A DNA stretch of 64,000 nt from Streptococcus infantis (GCF_015546995.1 NZ_JADMUH010000001.1:1-64000), one strand, 5' to 3'; shown: positions 44,284 through 53,714, numbered from the stretch's first letter. Notes: generated by a model from the sequence alone, not told the origin. Numbers and translations are program-made.

Positions 44284-44913
44284 ATGTTAGAGTTAAAAAA
44301 TATCAGCAAAAAATTTGGAAAAAAAGAAATTTTATCCAATTTCAGTTTAACAATTCCTGAAAAGCAGATTTTGGCTATTGTTGGACCTTCTGGTGGTGGG
44401 AAGACTACCTTGCTCAGAATGTTGGCTGGACTTGAAACCATTGATTCAGGTGAGATTTTTTATAATGGAGAATCCTTACCTTTGGATGAACTTGAAAAGC
44501 GTCACTTGTTAGGTTTTGTGTTTCAAGATTTTCAGCTTTTTCCTCACTTATCCGTTATGGATAACTTGATTTTGTCACCCATCAAAACTATGGGAATGTC
44601 TGAAGCAGATGCCAAGAAGAAGGCGGTCGACTTATTAACTCGTCTAGGACTCGAAGCTCATGCAGATGCCTATCCATACTCATTATCTGGTGGTCAAAAG
44701 CAACGGGTTGCCTTAGCACGCGCTATGATGATAGATCCTGAAGTGATTGGGTATGACGAACCAACTTCGGCCCTTGACCCTGAGTTGCGTCTCGAGGTTG
44801 AAAAACTGATTCTACAAAATCGAGAATTAGGCATGACTCAGATTGTTGTGACTCACGATCTCCAGTTTGCAGAGAATATTGCTGACCAGATTCTCAAAGT
44901 AGAGCCTAAGTAG
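44284..44913 (+). CDS. Amino-acid ABC transporter ATP-binding protein
   Basis: A 209-residue GlnQ-type ATPase with Walker A GPSGGGKTT near residue 34, signature LSGGQKQRVALARAM and Walker B VIGYDEPTSALDPE. Start at 44284 follows AGGAGG. It is slightly shorter than the usual 240-residue family members at the C-terminus. Confidence 0.93.
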   Translation: MLELKNISKKFGKKEILSNFSLTIPEKQILAIVGPSGGGKTTLLRMLAGLETIDSGEIFYNGESLPLDELEKRHLLGFVFQDFQLFPHLSVMDNLILSPIKTMGMSEADAKKKAVDLLTRLGLEAHADAYPYSLSGGQKQRVALARAMMIDPEVIGYDEPTSALDPELRLEVEKLILQNRELGMTQIVVTHDLQFAENIADQILKVEPK

Positions 44914-44922
44914 GAGGTATCT

Positions 44923-45765
44923 ATGAATCGAAAGAAAATCAGCCTTGTTTTGGTATTCTTTCTGGCTTTTTTCCTAGTAGGATGTACGCAAAAAGCTAGT
45001 GATCCCAAAGTTGATAATTGGGATAAATACCAAGAACAGGGTACAATTACCATCGGGTTTGACAATACCTTTGTTCCCATGGGCTTTGAAGAAAAGAATG
45101 GGCAATATGCTGGATTTGACATTGATTTAGCACAGGCTGTTTCTGAGAAACTTGGTTTCAAGGTACAGTTTCAACCCATTGATTGGGATATGAAGGAAAC
45201 AGAACTTCAAAACGGCACCATTGATGCTATCTGGAATGGATATTCCGCAACAGATGAACGCCGTGAGAAGGTTGCTTTTAGCATCCCTTACATGGAAAAT
45301 CAGCAGGTTCTTGTCTCTAAGAAATCACAAAATATCCAAACAGTGTCTGATATGACAGGTAAGATTTTGGGTGCTCAGGCAGGTTCTTCTGGCTATCTAG
45401 ACTTTGAAGCTCAGCCTGAACTCTTGAAAAATATCGTAAAAGATCGAAAGGCTAACCAGTATCAAAGTTTTAATGAAGCCTTGATTGACCTGCAAAATGA
45501 TCGGATTGATGCCCTTTTAATTGACCGTGTGTATGCCAACTATTATCTTAAAACTGAAGGGATATTAGACCAGTATGAGATTTTCCCAGCTGGTTTTGAG
45601 AGTGAATCCTTTGCAGTTGGAGTGAGACCGGCTGATAAGACCTTACTAGAAAATTTAAATAAAGCTTTTAAGGAACTCTATCAAGAAGGGAAATTCCAAG
45701 AAATCAGCCAGAAATGGTTTGGTGAAGACGTGGCTACAAGCCAAATTAAAGGAAAAGAAAACTAA
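44923..45765 (+). CDS. Amino-acid ABC transporter substrate-binding lipoprotein
   Basis: A 280-residue family-3 solute-binding lipoprotein: signal peptide with lipobox LVGC (Cys21), then TITIGFDNTFVPMGFEEKNGQYAGFDIDLA, typical for polar amino-acid binders. The substrate is not determinable from sequence; cystine or glutamine types are both possible. It completes the permease-ATPase-binding protein operon. Confidence 0.92.
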   Translation: MNRKKISLVLVFFLAFFLVGCTQKASDPKVDNWDKYQEQGTITIGFDNTFVPMGFEEKNGQYAGFDIDLAQAVSEKLGFKVQFQPIDWDMKETELQNGTIDAIWNGYSATDERREKVAFSIPYMENQQVLVSKKSQNIQTVSDMTGKILGAQAGSSGYLDFEAQPELLKNIVKDRKANQYQSFNEALIDLQNDRIDALLIDRVYANYYLKTEGILDQYEIFPAGFESESFAVGVRPADKTLLENLNKAFKELYQEGKFQEISQKWFGEDVATSQIKGKEN

Positions 45766-45910
45766 GATGTATATCTTGGTTTATTTTTTTGGTGAAGATG
45801 GACGATTTTTTGCTAAAAAGGACTTGTGAATAGGCTTTTTAACTAGAAAATTTTGCAAAATCCTTCGAAAACCTGTAAAATAGAAAAGATGAATAAATAG
45901 GAGGTTCCTT

Positions 45911-47854
45911 GTGTCAAAAAAGGAAATCAATATTAACAATTATAATGATGATGCCATTCAAGTGCTAGAAGGGTTGGATGCGGTCCGAAAACGTCCAGGG
46001 ATGTATATCGGATCGACCGATGGTGCAGGTCTCCATCACCTAGTCTGGGAAATCGTCGATAATGCGGTCGATGAGGCCTTGTCTGGATTTGGTGACCGTA
46101 TCGATGTGACCATTAATAAAGACGGAAGTTTAACGGTTCAAGACCACGGACGTGGAATGCCGACTGGAATGCACGCTATGGGAATTCCAACGGTTGAGGT
46201 TATCTTTACCATCCTTCACGCCGGAGGAAAATTCGGTCAGGGTGGTTATAAGACATCAGGAGGTCTCCACGGAGTTGGATCTTCTGTCGTCAATGCCCTC
46301 TCTAGTTGGTTAGAGGTAGAAATTACTCGTGATGGAGCAGTTTATAGACAACGTTTTGAAAATGGAGGCAAGCCAGTAACAACTCTTGAAAAGGTTGGAA
46401 CGGCACCTAAGTCAAAAACAGGTACCAAAGTGACCTTCATGCCAGATGCCAGTATCTTTTCTACGACAGACTTCAAGTACAATACCATTTCAGAGCGTCT
46501 CAATGAGTCAGCATTTCTCTTGAAGAATGTAACCTTGTCATTAACGGACAAGCGAACAGATGAAGCAATCGAGTTCCATTATGAGAACGGGGTACAAGAC
46601 TTTGTTTCCTACCTCAACGAAGACAAGGAAACCTTGACGCCAGTCCTTTACTTTGAAGGGGAAGACAATGGTTTCCAAGTAGAAGTAGCCCTCCAGTACA
46701 ATGATGGATTTTCAGATAACATCTTATCCTTTGTCAATAACGTCCGTACCAAGGATGGTGGAACGCATGAGACAGGACTCAAGTCAGCCATTACCAAGGT
46801 TATGAATGACTATGCACGTAAGACGGGGCTTCTCAAGGAAAAAGATAAAAATCTTGAAGGGTCAGATTACCGTGAAGGATTGTCAGCTGTTCTTTCTATC
46901 TTGGTTCCTGAAGAACATTTGCAATTTGAAGGACAGACTAAGGACAAACTAGGAAGTCCACTAGCTCGTCCAATCGTTGATAGTATTGTTGCTGAAAAAC
47001 TGACCTTCTTCCTTATGGAAAATGGGGAACTAGCTTCAAATCTGATTCGTAAAGCTATCAAGGCTCGTGACGCTCGTGAAGCAGCACGTAAGGCACGTGA
47101 TGAGAGCCGAAATGGCAAAAAGAATAAGAAAGACAAGGGCTTGCTTTCTGGGAAATTAACCCCAGCCCAGTCTAAAAATCCAGCTAAGAATGAACTCTAC
47201 CTAGTCGAGGGTGATTCTGCCGGTGGATCTGCCAAACAAGGACGTGATCGTAAGTTCCAGGCTATTTTGCCTCTTCGTGGTAAGGTCATCAATACAGCCA
47301 AGGCCAAGATGGCAGATATCCTCAAAAACGAAGAAATCAATACCATGATTTATACCATCGGTGCTGGTGTTGGGGCAGATTTCTCCCTTGAAGATGCTAA
47401 CTATGACAAGATCATTATCATGACTGATGCGGACACCGATGGTGCCCACATTCAAACCCTTCTCTTAACCTTCTTTTATCGCTACATGCGTCCACTAGTC
47501 GAGGCAGGACATGTCTATATCGCCCTTCCTCCTCTTTACAAGATGTCCAAAGGTAAAGGAAAGAAAGAAGAAGTGGCTTACGCTTGGACGGATGGTGAAC
47601 TGGAAGAACTTCGTAAGCAATTCGGTAAAGGTGCTACCCTTCAACGCTACAAGGGGCTTGGTGAGATGAATGCGGACCAACTTTGGGAAACAACCATGAA
47701 CCCAGAAACTCGAACTCTCATTCGTGTTACGATTGAAGACTTAGCACGCGCAGAACGTCGCGTCAATGTCCTCATGGGTGATAAGGTCGAACCACGTCGT
47801 AAGTGGATTGAAGATAATGTCAAGTTTACGCTGGAAGAAGCGACTGTGTTTTAA
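45911..47854 (+). CDS. parE: DNA topoisomerase IV subunit B
   Basis: ParE is the ATPase subunit of topoisomerase IV, which decatenates daughter chromosomes. The 647-residue product has GHKL motifs (EIVDNAVDEAL; GLHGVGSSVVNALS) and the TOPRIM EGDSAGGSAKQGRDR and DADTDGAH. The start is GTG with AGGAGG upstream. parC is not adjacent; about 3.3 kb of small genes separates them, which is usual in this group but here includes decayed genes. Confidence 0.97.
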   Translation: MSKKEININNYNDDAIQVLEGLDAVRKRPGMYIGSTDGAGLHHLVWEIVDNAVDEALSGFGDRIDVTINKDGSLTVQDHGRGMPTGMHAMGIPTVEVIFTILHAGGKFGQGGYKTSGGLHGVGSSVVNALSSWLEVEITRDGAVYRQRFENGGKPVTTLEKVGTAPKSKTGTKVTFMPDASIFSTTDFKYNTISERLNESAFLLKNVTLSLTDKRTDEAIEFHYENGVQDFVSYLNEDKETLTPVLYFEGEDNGFQVEVALQYNDGFSDNILSFVNNVRTKDGGTHETGLKSAITKVMNDYARKTGLLKEKDKNLEGSDYREGLSAVLSILVPEEHLQFEGQTKDKLGSPLARPIVDSIVAEKLTFFLMENGELASNLIRKAIKARDAREAARKARDESRNGKKNKKDKGLLSGKLTPAQSKNPAKNELYLVEGDSAGGSAKQGRDRKFQAILPLRGKVINTAKAKMADILKNEEINTMIYTIGAGVGADFSLEDANYDKIIIMTDADTDGAHIQTLLLTFFYRYMRPLVEAGHVYIALPPLYKMSKGKGKKEEVAYAWTDGELEELRKQFGKGATLQRYKGLGEMNADQLWETTMNPETRTLIRVTIEDLARAERRVNVLMGDKVEPRRKWIEDNVKFTLEEATVF

Positions 47855-47887
47855 AATTAGGATATAAATACAAATGGAGGACAAGAT

Positions 47888-48295
47888 ATGTCTGAAAATC
47901 TAAGTGAAGAGCAAGTTAAAGAAGCTCTTGAAAGTGGCTATGCGCAATCTGAGGCCCTATTAAACGATAAAGATGAATTAGATGATTTTTTGTACCGTTT
48001 GGAGCAAAAAATTAAAGAGATGCCATTTGTTGGTAAGAAATTTACAATGATCCCAGTCATGATTTCTTTAGTGAAAAATTATGCTCAAGGGAAATACACA
48101 ACGGTTCCTTATGGAACTATTTTAGCCGTTTTAAGCGCACTTATTTATTTCCTTTCCCCAATTGACATTATTCCAGATTTTATTCCGTTAGCAGGCTACT
48201 TGGATGATATGGCTGTTGTAGGACTTTGTATGAATATGGTCAGCATTGATATCGAAAATTATGAAAAATGGCGTCAAGCTCAAGGGTTAATTTAA
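47888..48295 (+). CDS. DUF1232 (YkvA) family membrane protein
   Basis: A 135-residue protein with a helical soluble N-terminus and the DUF1232 core PYGTILAVLSALIYFLSPIDIIPDFIPLAGYLDDMAV, which spans the membrane once or twice. Function unknown. It follows parE by 33 nt with a GGAGG site. Confidence 0.85.
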   Translation: MSENLSEEQVKEALESGYAQSEALLNDKDELDDFLYRLEQKIKEMPFVGKKFTMIPVMISLVKNYAQGKYTTVPYGTILAVLSALIYFLSPIDIIPDFIPLAGYLDDMAVVGLCMNMVSIDIENYEKWRQAQGLI

Positions 48296-48344
48296 TTAGA
48301 TTTTCCTTCTTAATGATCTTGGCTTTCTAAAAGAGGTGTACATC

Positions 48345-48887
48345 ATGATTAGTTTATTGTCCGATACTCCTTTTCTTGTGATTGTCCTGGTACTAGGCGC
48401 AGTTACGTATATGATTGCTAAACCAGGAAAACCTGAGAAAATTCGCTTTCTTGAATTTTTACTATTAACTATAGTAACCACAGGTGTCTTTTTATTTGAT
48501 AATCCTTTAAGGTCTAATCCTTATGCAGGTTTGCTCTTCTATGTTTTTGATTTTTATATTTTCACACCAGTGAGCCTTGCTTTTGGATTCACAGCTATTT
48601 ATAAGAGCAATAAACATATCAAACATTATCCTAGTGGTTACTCAAAATTTCTTAAGATAAATGCCTGGTTTTTAGAAATATTTTCAGTTATTAACTTCCT
48701 CTTTTTAATGCTGACGGAAGAAATGGGAATTCTATTTCTATTACCACTTTTTGGAATCAGTTCTATCATTCAATTTATAGTCGGAGAACTTGAAAGAAAA
48801 AGAGTTCAGAAACTTCTTAAGCAAAGAAATGAAGATGCTGTTATTCAGAACATAGAGACCACTGAGGAAGAACCACATGAGAACTGA
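48345..48887 (+). CDS. Hypothetical multi-membrane protein
   Basis: A 180-residue protein with about five hydrophobic segments and a charged C-terminus (LERKRVQKLLKQRNEDAV). I do not recognise a family. Start 48345 (MISLLSDTP) follows AGAGGTG. Its end overlaps the nucleotidyltransferase-like gene by 11 nt. Confidence 0.68.
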   Translation: MISLLSDTPFLVIVLVLGAVTYMIAKPGKPEKIRFLEFLLLTIVTTGVFLFDNPLRSNPYAGLLFYVFDFYIFTPVSLAFGFTAIYKSNKHIKHYPSGYSKFLKINAWFLEIFSVINFLFLMLTEEMGILFLLPLFGISSIIQFIVGELERKRVQKLLKQRNEDAVIQNIETTEEEPHEN

Positions 48888-49464
48888 CCAGGAAATGCTT
48901 GAACTGATTTTAGGAACAGCTAAAAAGTTACAGGTTGATGCTGTGGCACTATCTGGTTCACGTACTGATACAAAAGCACCAAAAGATGAGTTTCAAGATT
49001 ACGACGTGGTCTATGTCGTGGACGATTTAGATAATCTGACGAATGACCTTTCTTGGTTGGACCAGTTTGGAAAACGTATTATTGAGCAAGAAGTCATTCT
49101 TGGTCACCGTTGTCTTTATCTCATGCTCTTTGAAGATGGCAATCGGATCGATTTGACCCTCTGTCCTAAAGATCACATCAACGAGTGGGTGGATAGTGAG
49201 GCAGGATTCACAGTTTTAGTGGATGAGAAGGGTTCGTTTGAGTCTTATTCTCCTAGTCCTCAGCGTTTCTGGATACATCCAGCTAGTGAGACGGATTTTG
49301 AAAAATCCTGTAATGAATTTTGGTGTGTGTCAGCCTACGTGGTCAAAGGAATTTGTCGTAAGCAAGTCATCTATACGACGGACCACCTCAAAACCATCCG
49401 CAGCCGCTACAAAAAACGCAAACCTGCTATGAAGGTAACGGAAGCAGTGGGGAGTGTTAATTAA
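48877..49464 (+). pseudogene. Truncated AadE-like aminoglycoside nucleotidyltransferase
   Basis: The first about 170 residues closely match the longer AadE-like protein encoded at 50167, including the nucleotidyltransferase core SGSRTDTKAPKDEFQDYDVVY. After TTDHL the sequence leaves homology and ends in an unrelated 24-residue tail (TIRSRYKKRKPAMKVTEAV...). The C-terminal domain is missing, so activity is unlikely. It is one of two tandem-like copies with identical DNA stretches. Confidence 0.72.
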
Positions 49465-49490
49465 GTCTGACAGATTTGGAGGAATAGAAG

Positions 49491-49865
49491 ATGATTATCA
49501 GACCTGCAAGCAGAAAAGATTGTCAAGCTATTTATAACCTTTATCAAAGTGAAAAATGGCTTTCTTTTACAGAGGAAAAAGTGACATCTCTATTTTCAAC
49601 AATCTTGTCTCATTACTTGGTGCTTGAAGAGGACCAGAAAATCCTTGGCTTTGTCCGTTATCTGACGGATGAAGTGATGACGACCTTTTTAGCTGAAATA
49701 ATTATTGATAAATCCCACCGCAGAAAAGGACTGGGACAGCAGCTGATTGAGGAGATCCACAAAAAATATCCTTTGACACGGATTGAATTAATATCTGAAG
49801 CAGATGGATTTTATCGGTCAATAAGTTTTAAGCCTGTTGGTACAGGATTTAGAAAATCTGAATGA
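49491..49865 (+). CDS. GNAT family N-acetyltransferase
   Basis: A 124-residue GNAT with the family start IIRPASRKDCQAIYNLY and the acetyl-CoA loop SHRRKGLGQQLIEEI. It transfers acetyl groups from acetyl-CoA to an unknown amine. It lies between the truncated AadE-like copy and a decayed second GNAT. Confidence 0.82.
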   Translation: MIIRPASRKDCQAIYNLYQSEKWLSFTEEKVTSLFSTILSHYLVLEEDQKILGFVRYLTDEVMTTFLAEIIIDKSHRRKGLGQQLIEEIHKKYPLTRIELISEADGFYRSISFKPVGTGFRKSE

Positions 49866-49878
49866 AAGGAGACAGCCA

Positions 49879-50150
49879 ATGACGCTTGACAACAAACTAG
49901 GTCTGACAGATTCGCTTGAACTAGCCAAGATGGTTATGCGATGGAGGCTGCCCAAGCCTGTCTAGACTTTGTTTTTCAGCAATCTAGCTTGTCATAAGTT
50001 TACTCTTTTACATCCTTACTCAATCAACTTTTGCAAAAAGTCATGCAAAAACTGAGCATGGAATTTGTCAAAGAATTTGATAATGAAAAAGTTCCAGCAG
50101 ACAGTCCGCTTTATAGAGATGTCCTCTACAGAATCAAGAGTCTCCACTAA
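49879..50150 (+). pseudogene. Remnants of a RimJ/RimL-type GNAT acetyltransferase with a foreign N-terminal scrap
   Basis: From 49929 one frame reads DGYAMEAAQACLDFVFQQ, then a TAA at 49995-49997, then VYSFTSLLNQ...VMQKLSMEFVKEF, ending at 50150. This is the C-terminal half of a RimL-type GNAT (the GYA-EAA acetyl-CoA region and the VMQKLGMEFVKEF region), broken by a stop and lacking its N-terminus. The preceding ATG at 49879, with a good GGAG site, starts a different frame (MTLDNKLGLTDSLELAK) that resembles a Fic-protein N-terminus. This interval contains no intact gene. Confidence 0.7.
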
Positions 50151-50166
50151 AAAGGCAGGTATTCCC

Positions 50167-50985
50167 ATGAAAACTGAAACTGAGATGTTTGATGTGATTT
50201 TGCAAACTGCAAAAGTGCTACAGGTCGATGCAGTTGCCATGTCCGGCTCGCGGACAAACCCAAAGGCTCCCAAGGACGAGTTCCAAGACTATGATGTTGT
50301 TTATCTTGTTGAGAACTTTGAAGAACTAATTTCAGATTTATCTTGGCTGGACCAGTTCGGTAAACGCGTCATTGAGCAAGAGGTTACTCTTGGACATCGA
50401 CGTCTTTATCTTATGCTTTTCGAAGATGGGAATCGCATTGATTTAACCCTCTGTCCTAAAGATCACATCAACGAGTGGGTGGATAGTGAGGCAGGATTCA
50501 CAGTTTTAGTAGATGAGAAGGATTTGTTTGAGTCTTATTCTCCCAGTCCTCAGCGTTTCTGGATAAGCCCAGCTAGTAAGACGGATTTTGAAAAAGCCTG
50601 CAATGAATTTTGGTGGGTGTCAGCCTACGTGGTCAAAGGAATTTGTCGTAAGCAAGTCATCTATGCGACGGACCATCTCTACGGTATTTGTCAGCAAGAA
50701 TTGTTAAAAGTATTGGCTTGGCAGGTCGCAAGAAATAGAGGATTAGTCGACATCGGTAAGAACTACAAGTACCTCTTCAAATACTTTCCAATTGAGAAGG
50801 AGAAGGAATTCTCTGCTCTTCTTGATTTCTCAAGTTTAGACAAAATCACTCAGTCTTTATTTGCTACCATGCAACTTTTCCATCAAGAAGCTCAAAGTCT
50901 TGCTCAAAAGATGGGATTTAAGTATGAAAAAGAAGTGGCTGAGAAGATGATTGAGTATGCTGAGGAAAACCTTCTAAATCACTAA
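50167..50985 (+). CDS. AadE-like aminoglycoside 6-nucleotidyltransferase family protein
   Basis: A 272-residue ANT(6)-type protein: nucleotidyltransferase core (SGSRTNPKAPKDEFQDYDVVY) with the third acidic position in RIDLTLCPKDHINEW, and the C-terminal helical domain (LLKVLAWQVARNRGLVDIGKNYKYLFKYF). Such chromosomal homologues may or may not confer streptomycin resistance. I use ATG 50167, not the upstream frame that covers the broken GNAT. Long DNA stretches are identical to the truncated copy 1.3 kb upstream. Confidence 0.82.
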   Translation: MKTETEMFDVILQTAKVLQVDAVAMSGSRTNPKAPKDEFQDYDVVYLVENFEELISDLSWLDQFGKRVIEQEVTLGHRRLYLMLFEDGNRIDLTLCPKDHINEWVDSEAGFTVLVDEKDLFESYSPSPQRFWISPASKTDFEKACNEFWWVSAYVVKGICRKQVIYATDHLYGICQQELLKVLAWQVARNRGLVDIGKNYKYLFKYFPIEKEKEFSALLDFSSLDKITQSLFATMQLFHQEAQSLAQKMGFKYEKEVAEKMIEYAEENLLNH

Positions 50986-51094
50986 GAAAATAAAGAACAC
51001 ATTCAAAACTTTAAACTACAGAGAGGATAGTTTGGTTCTATAAAGTAACTGAAATCCTTTTCTATAAAATCTACTCTACATTCTTTGAAAGGAG

Positions 51095-51202
51095 TTGAAC
51101 ACGCCCTAAATGCTGTGTGAAAAAGATAAATTCTCTTGTGAGCATCGCTCACGGTAAGAATTTCCTATTTTCACTTTGCATTTTACGGGCTTTGTATCCT
51201 AT
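51095..51202 (+). ncRNA. Structured leader of parC (copy B of the recurrent hairpin element)
   Basis: TTGAACACG leads into a hairpin from 51103 to 51190. Helices are GCCC/GGGC, TAAA/TTTA, TGC/GCA, GTGAAAA-AG/CT-A-TTTTCAC, AAATTC/GAATTT and GTGAGC/GCTCAC with loop ATC. TTTGTATC and the parC ATG (51203) follow without an SD. The core helix, the AT/C internal loop and flanking words match copy A at deoD, while the other stems differ but still pair. The rest of 50986-51094 shows only AT-rich sequence with possible -10 boxes. Confidence 0.65.
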
Positions 51203-53680
51203 ATGAGTAATATCCAAAATATGTCCTTAGAGGACATCATGGGAGAGCGCTTTGGTCGCTACTCCAAGTACATCATTCAAGACCGGGCTTTACCAGACAT
51301 TAGGGATGGATTGAAGCCGGTTCAACGCCGTATTCTTTATTCGATGAATAAGGATGGCAATACTTTTGATAAGAGCTACCGTAAGTCTGCCAAGTCTGTC
51401 GGGAACATCATGGGTAATTTCCACCCACACGGAGATTCTTCTATCTATGACGCCATGGTTCGTATGTCTCAGGACTGGAAGAACCGTGAGATTCTAGTTG
51501 AAATGCACGGAAACAACGGTTCCATGGACGGAGATCCACCTGCAGCAATGCGTTATACGGAAGCTCGTTTATCAGAGATTGCTGGTTATCTTCTTCAGGA
51601 TATCGAGAAAAAGACAGTTCCCTTTGCTTGGAACTTTGACGATACCGAGAAAGAGCCAACAGTCTTGCCAGCGGCTTTTCCAAACCTTTTGGTCAATGGG
51701 TCAACTGGTATTTCAGCTGGTTATGCCACAGATATTCCACCACATAATTTGGCAGAGGTTATCGATGCGACAGTCTATATGATTGATCACCCAACTGCTA
51801 AGGTTGAAAAGCTCATGGAATTCTTGCCTGGGCCAGACTTTCCTACAGGAGCGATCATCCAAGGTCGTGACGAGATCAAAAAGGCCTATGAAACTGGTAA
51901 GGGTCGCGTGGTCGTTCGTTCCAAGACTGAAATTGAGAAGTTAAAAGGTGGTAAGGAACAAATCGTTATCACTGAGATTCCCTATGAGATTAATAAGGCT
52001 AACTTAGTCAAGAAAATTGATGAAGTTCGTGTCAATAACAAGGTAGCAGGAATTGCTGAGGTTCGAGATGAGTCTGACCGTGACGGTCTTCGCATTGCTA
52101 TCGAACTCAAGAAAGATGCGAACACAGAGCTTGTTCTCAACTATCTTTTCAAGTATACAGACTTGCAAATCAACTACAACTTCAACATGGTTGCGATTGA
52201 CAATTTTACCCCTCGTCAGGTTGGAATTGTACCTATCTTATCTAGCTATATTGCTCACCGTCGTGAAGTCATCTTGGCACGTTCTCGCTTTGACAAGGAA
52301 AAGGCTGAAAAACGTCTCCATATCGTAGAAGGTTTGATTCGTGTTATCTCTATCTTAGATGAAGTCATTGCTCTTATCCGTGCTTCTGAGAACAAGGCTG
52401 ATGCCAAAGAGAACCTCAAGGTCAGTTATGACTTTACTGAAGAGCAGGCTGAAGCTATCGTTACCTTGCAACTCTACCGTTTGACCAATACAGACGTGGT
52501 TGTCTTGCAGGAAGAAGAAGCAGAACTTCGTGAAAAAATTGCTATGCTTGCAGCTATTATTGGTGACGAACGAACTATGTACAATCTCATGAAGAAGGAA
52601 CTTCGTGAAGTTAAGAAGAAATTTGCGACACCTCGTTTGAGTGCTTTAGAAGATACAGCAAACGTAATTGAGATTGATACAGCTAGCCTTATCGCTGAGG
52701 AAGATACTTATGTCAGTGTGACCAAGGCAGGCTATATCAAGCGTACCAGCCCACGTTCCTTTGCTGCGTCAACGCTAGAGGAAATTGGTAAACGTGATGA
52801 TGATCGATTACTCTTTGTTCAATCTGTCAAGACAACTCAACATCTCTTAATATTTACAACACTAGGAAATGTTATCTATAGACCAGTCCACGAGTTGGCA
52901 GATATTCGTTGGAAGGATATTGGGGAGCACTTGAGTCAAACGATTACCAACTTTGAAACCAATGAAGAAGTACTTTACGTAGAAGTTGTGGATCAGTTTG
53001 ATGATGCGACGACCTACTTTGCAGCGACTCGCCTTGGGCAGATTAAGCGTGTCGAACGAAAAGAATTCTCTCCATGGAGAACCTATCGTTCTAAATCGGT
53101 CAAATATGCCAAGTTGAAAGATGAGACTGACCAGATTATGGCTGTTGCACCAATCAAACTTGATGATGTTTTGTTGATTAGTAAAAATGGATATGCCCTT
53201 CGCTTTAATATCGAAGAGGTTCCAGTTGTTGGAGCCAAGGCTGCAGGTGTTAAAGCTATGAATCTGAAAGCAGATGATGAGCTTCAAGCTGCCTTTATCT
53301 GCAATACTTCATCTTTCTATCTGTTAACGCAACGTGGAAGCTTGAAACGTGTATCAACTGAGGAAATTCCAGCAACCAGTCGTGCTAAGCGTGGTCTTCA
53401 AGTTCTGAGAGAATTGAAGAGTAAACCACATCGCGTCTTCTTGGCCGGTGCAGTTTCTGAACAAGGATTTATCGGAGATCTCTTTAGCACCGAAGTGGAA
53501 GACGGAGAACAAACTCTTGTTATCCAATCAAATAATGGAACGATTTACGAATCAATCCTACAAGATTTGAATTTATCAGAGCGCACAAGTAATGGAAGTT
53601 TTATCTCAGATACTATTTCAGACGAGGAAGTTTTCGATGCCTACCTCAAAGAAGTCTTTAAAGAAGACAAAGAAAATTAA
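51203..53680 (+). CDS. parC: DNA topoisomerase IV subunit A
   Basis: ParC cuts and rejoins DNA with ParE. The 825-residue product has the catalytic Arg117-Tyr118 (AAMRYTEA) and a C-terminal beta-pinwheel. In the quinolone-resistance region Ser79 and Asp83 (HPHGDSSIYDAM) and Lys137 are unchanged, so target-based resistance is not expected. Gly52 and Asp91 are residues I associate with commensal mitis-group species. ATG 51203 is chosen over 51176, which would translate part of the leader hairpin. Confidence 0.96.
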   Translation: MSNIQNMSLEDIMGERFGRYSKYIIQDRALPDIRDGLKPVQRRILYSMNKDGNTFDKSYRKSAKSVGNIMGNFHPHGDSSIYDAMVRMSQDWKNREILVEMHGNNGSMDGDPPAAMRYTEARLSEIAGYLLQDIEKKTVPFAWNFDDTEKEPTVLPAAFPNLLVNGSTGISAGYATDIPPHNLAEVIDATVYMIDHPTAKVEKLMEFLPGPDFPTGAIIQGRDEIKKAYETGKGRVVVRSKTEIEKLKGGKEQIVITEIPYEINKANLVKKIDEVRVNNKVAGIAEVRDESDRDGLRIAIELKKDANTELVLNYLFKYTDLQINYNFNMVAIDNFTPRQVGIVPILSSYIAHRREVILARSRFDKEKAEKRLHIVEGLIRVISILDEVIALIRASENKADAKENLKVSYDFTEEQAEAIVTLQLYRLTNTDVVVLQEEEAELREKIAMLAAIIGDERTMYNLMKKELREVKKKFATPRLSALEDTANVIEIDTASLIAEEDTYVSVTKAGYIKRTSPRSFAASTLEEIGKRDDDRLLFVQSVKTTQHLLIFTTLGNVIYRPVHELADIRWKDIGEHLSQTITNFETNEEVLYVEVVDQFDDATTYFAATRLGQIKRVERKEFSPWRTYRSKSVKYAKLKDETDQIMAVAPIKLDDVLLISKNGYALRFNIEEVPVVGAKAAGVKAMNLKADDELQAAFICNTSSFYLLTQRGSLKRVSTEEIPATSRAKRGLQVLRELKSKPHRVFLAGAVSEQGFIGDLFSTEVEDGEQTLVIQSNNGTIYESILQDLNLSERTSNGSFISDTISDEEVFDAYLKEVFKEDKEN

Positions 53681-53706
53681 AAATCAGTCCTAGTGACTGA
53701 TTTTTT
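53680..53706 (+). terminator. Terminator of parC
   Basis: The stem AAAATCAGTC/GACTGATTTT is followed by T residues directly after the parC stop. Confidence 0.85.
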
Positions 53707-53714
53707 AGAAGTAA

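Noticed and set aside
45840-45870. CodY box upstream of parE (AATTTTGCAAAATCC)
   Set aside because: It misses the central C-N-G and most of the 3' arm, so similarity is no better than expected from AT-rich sequence.
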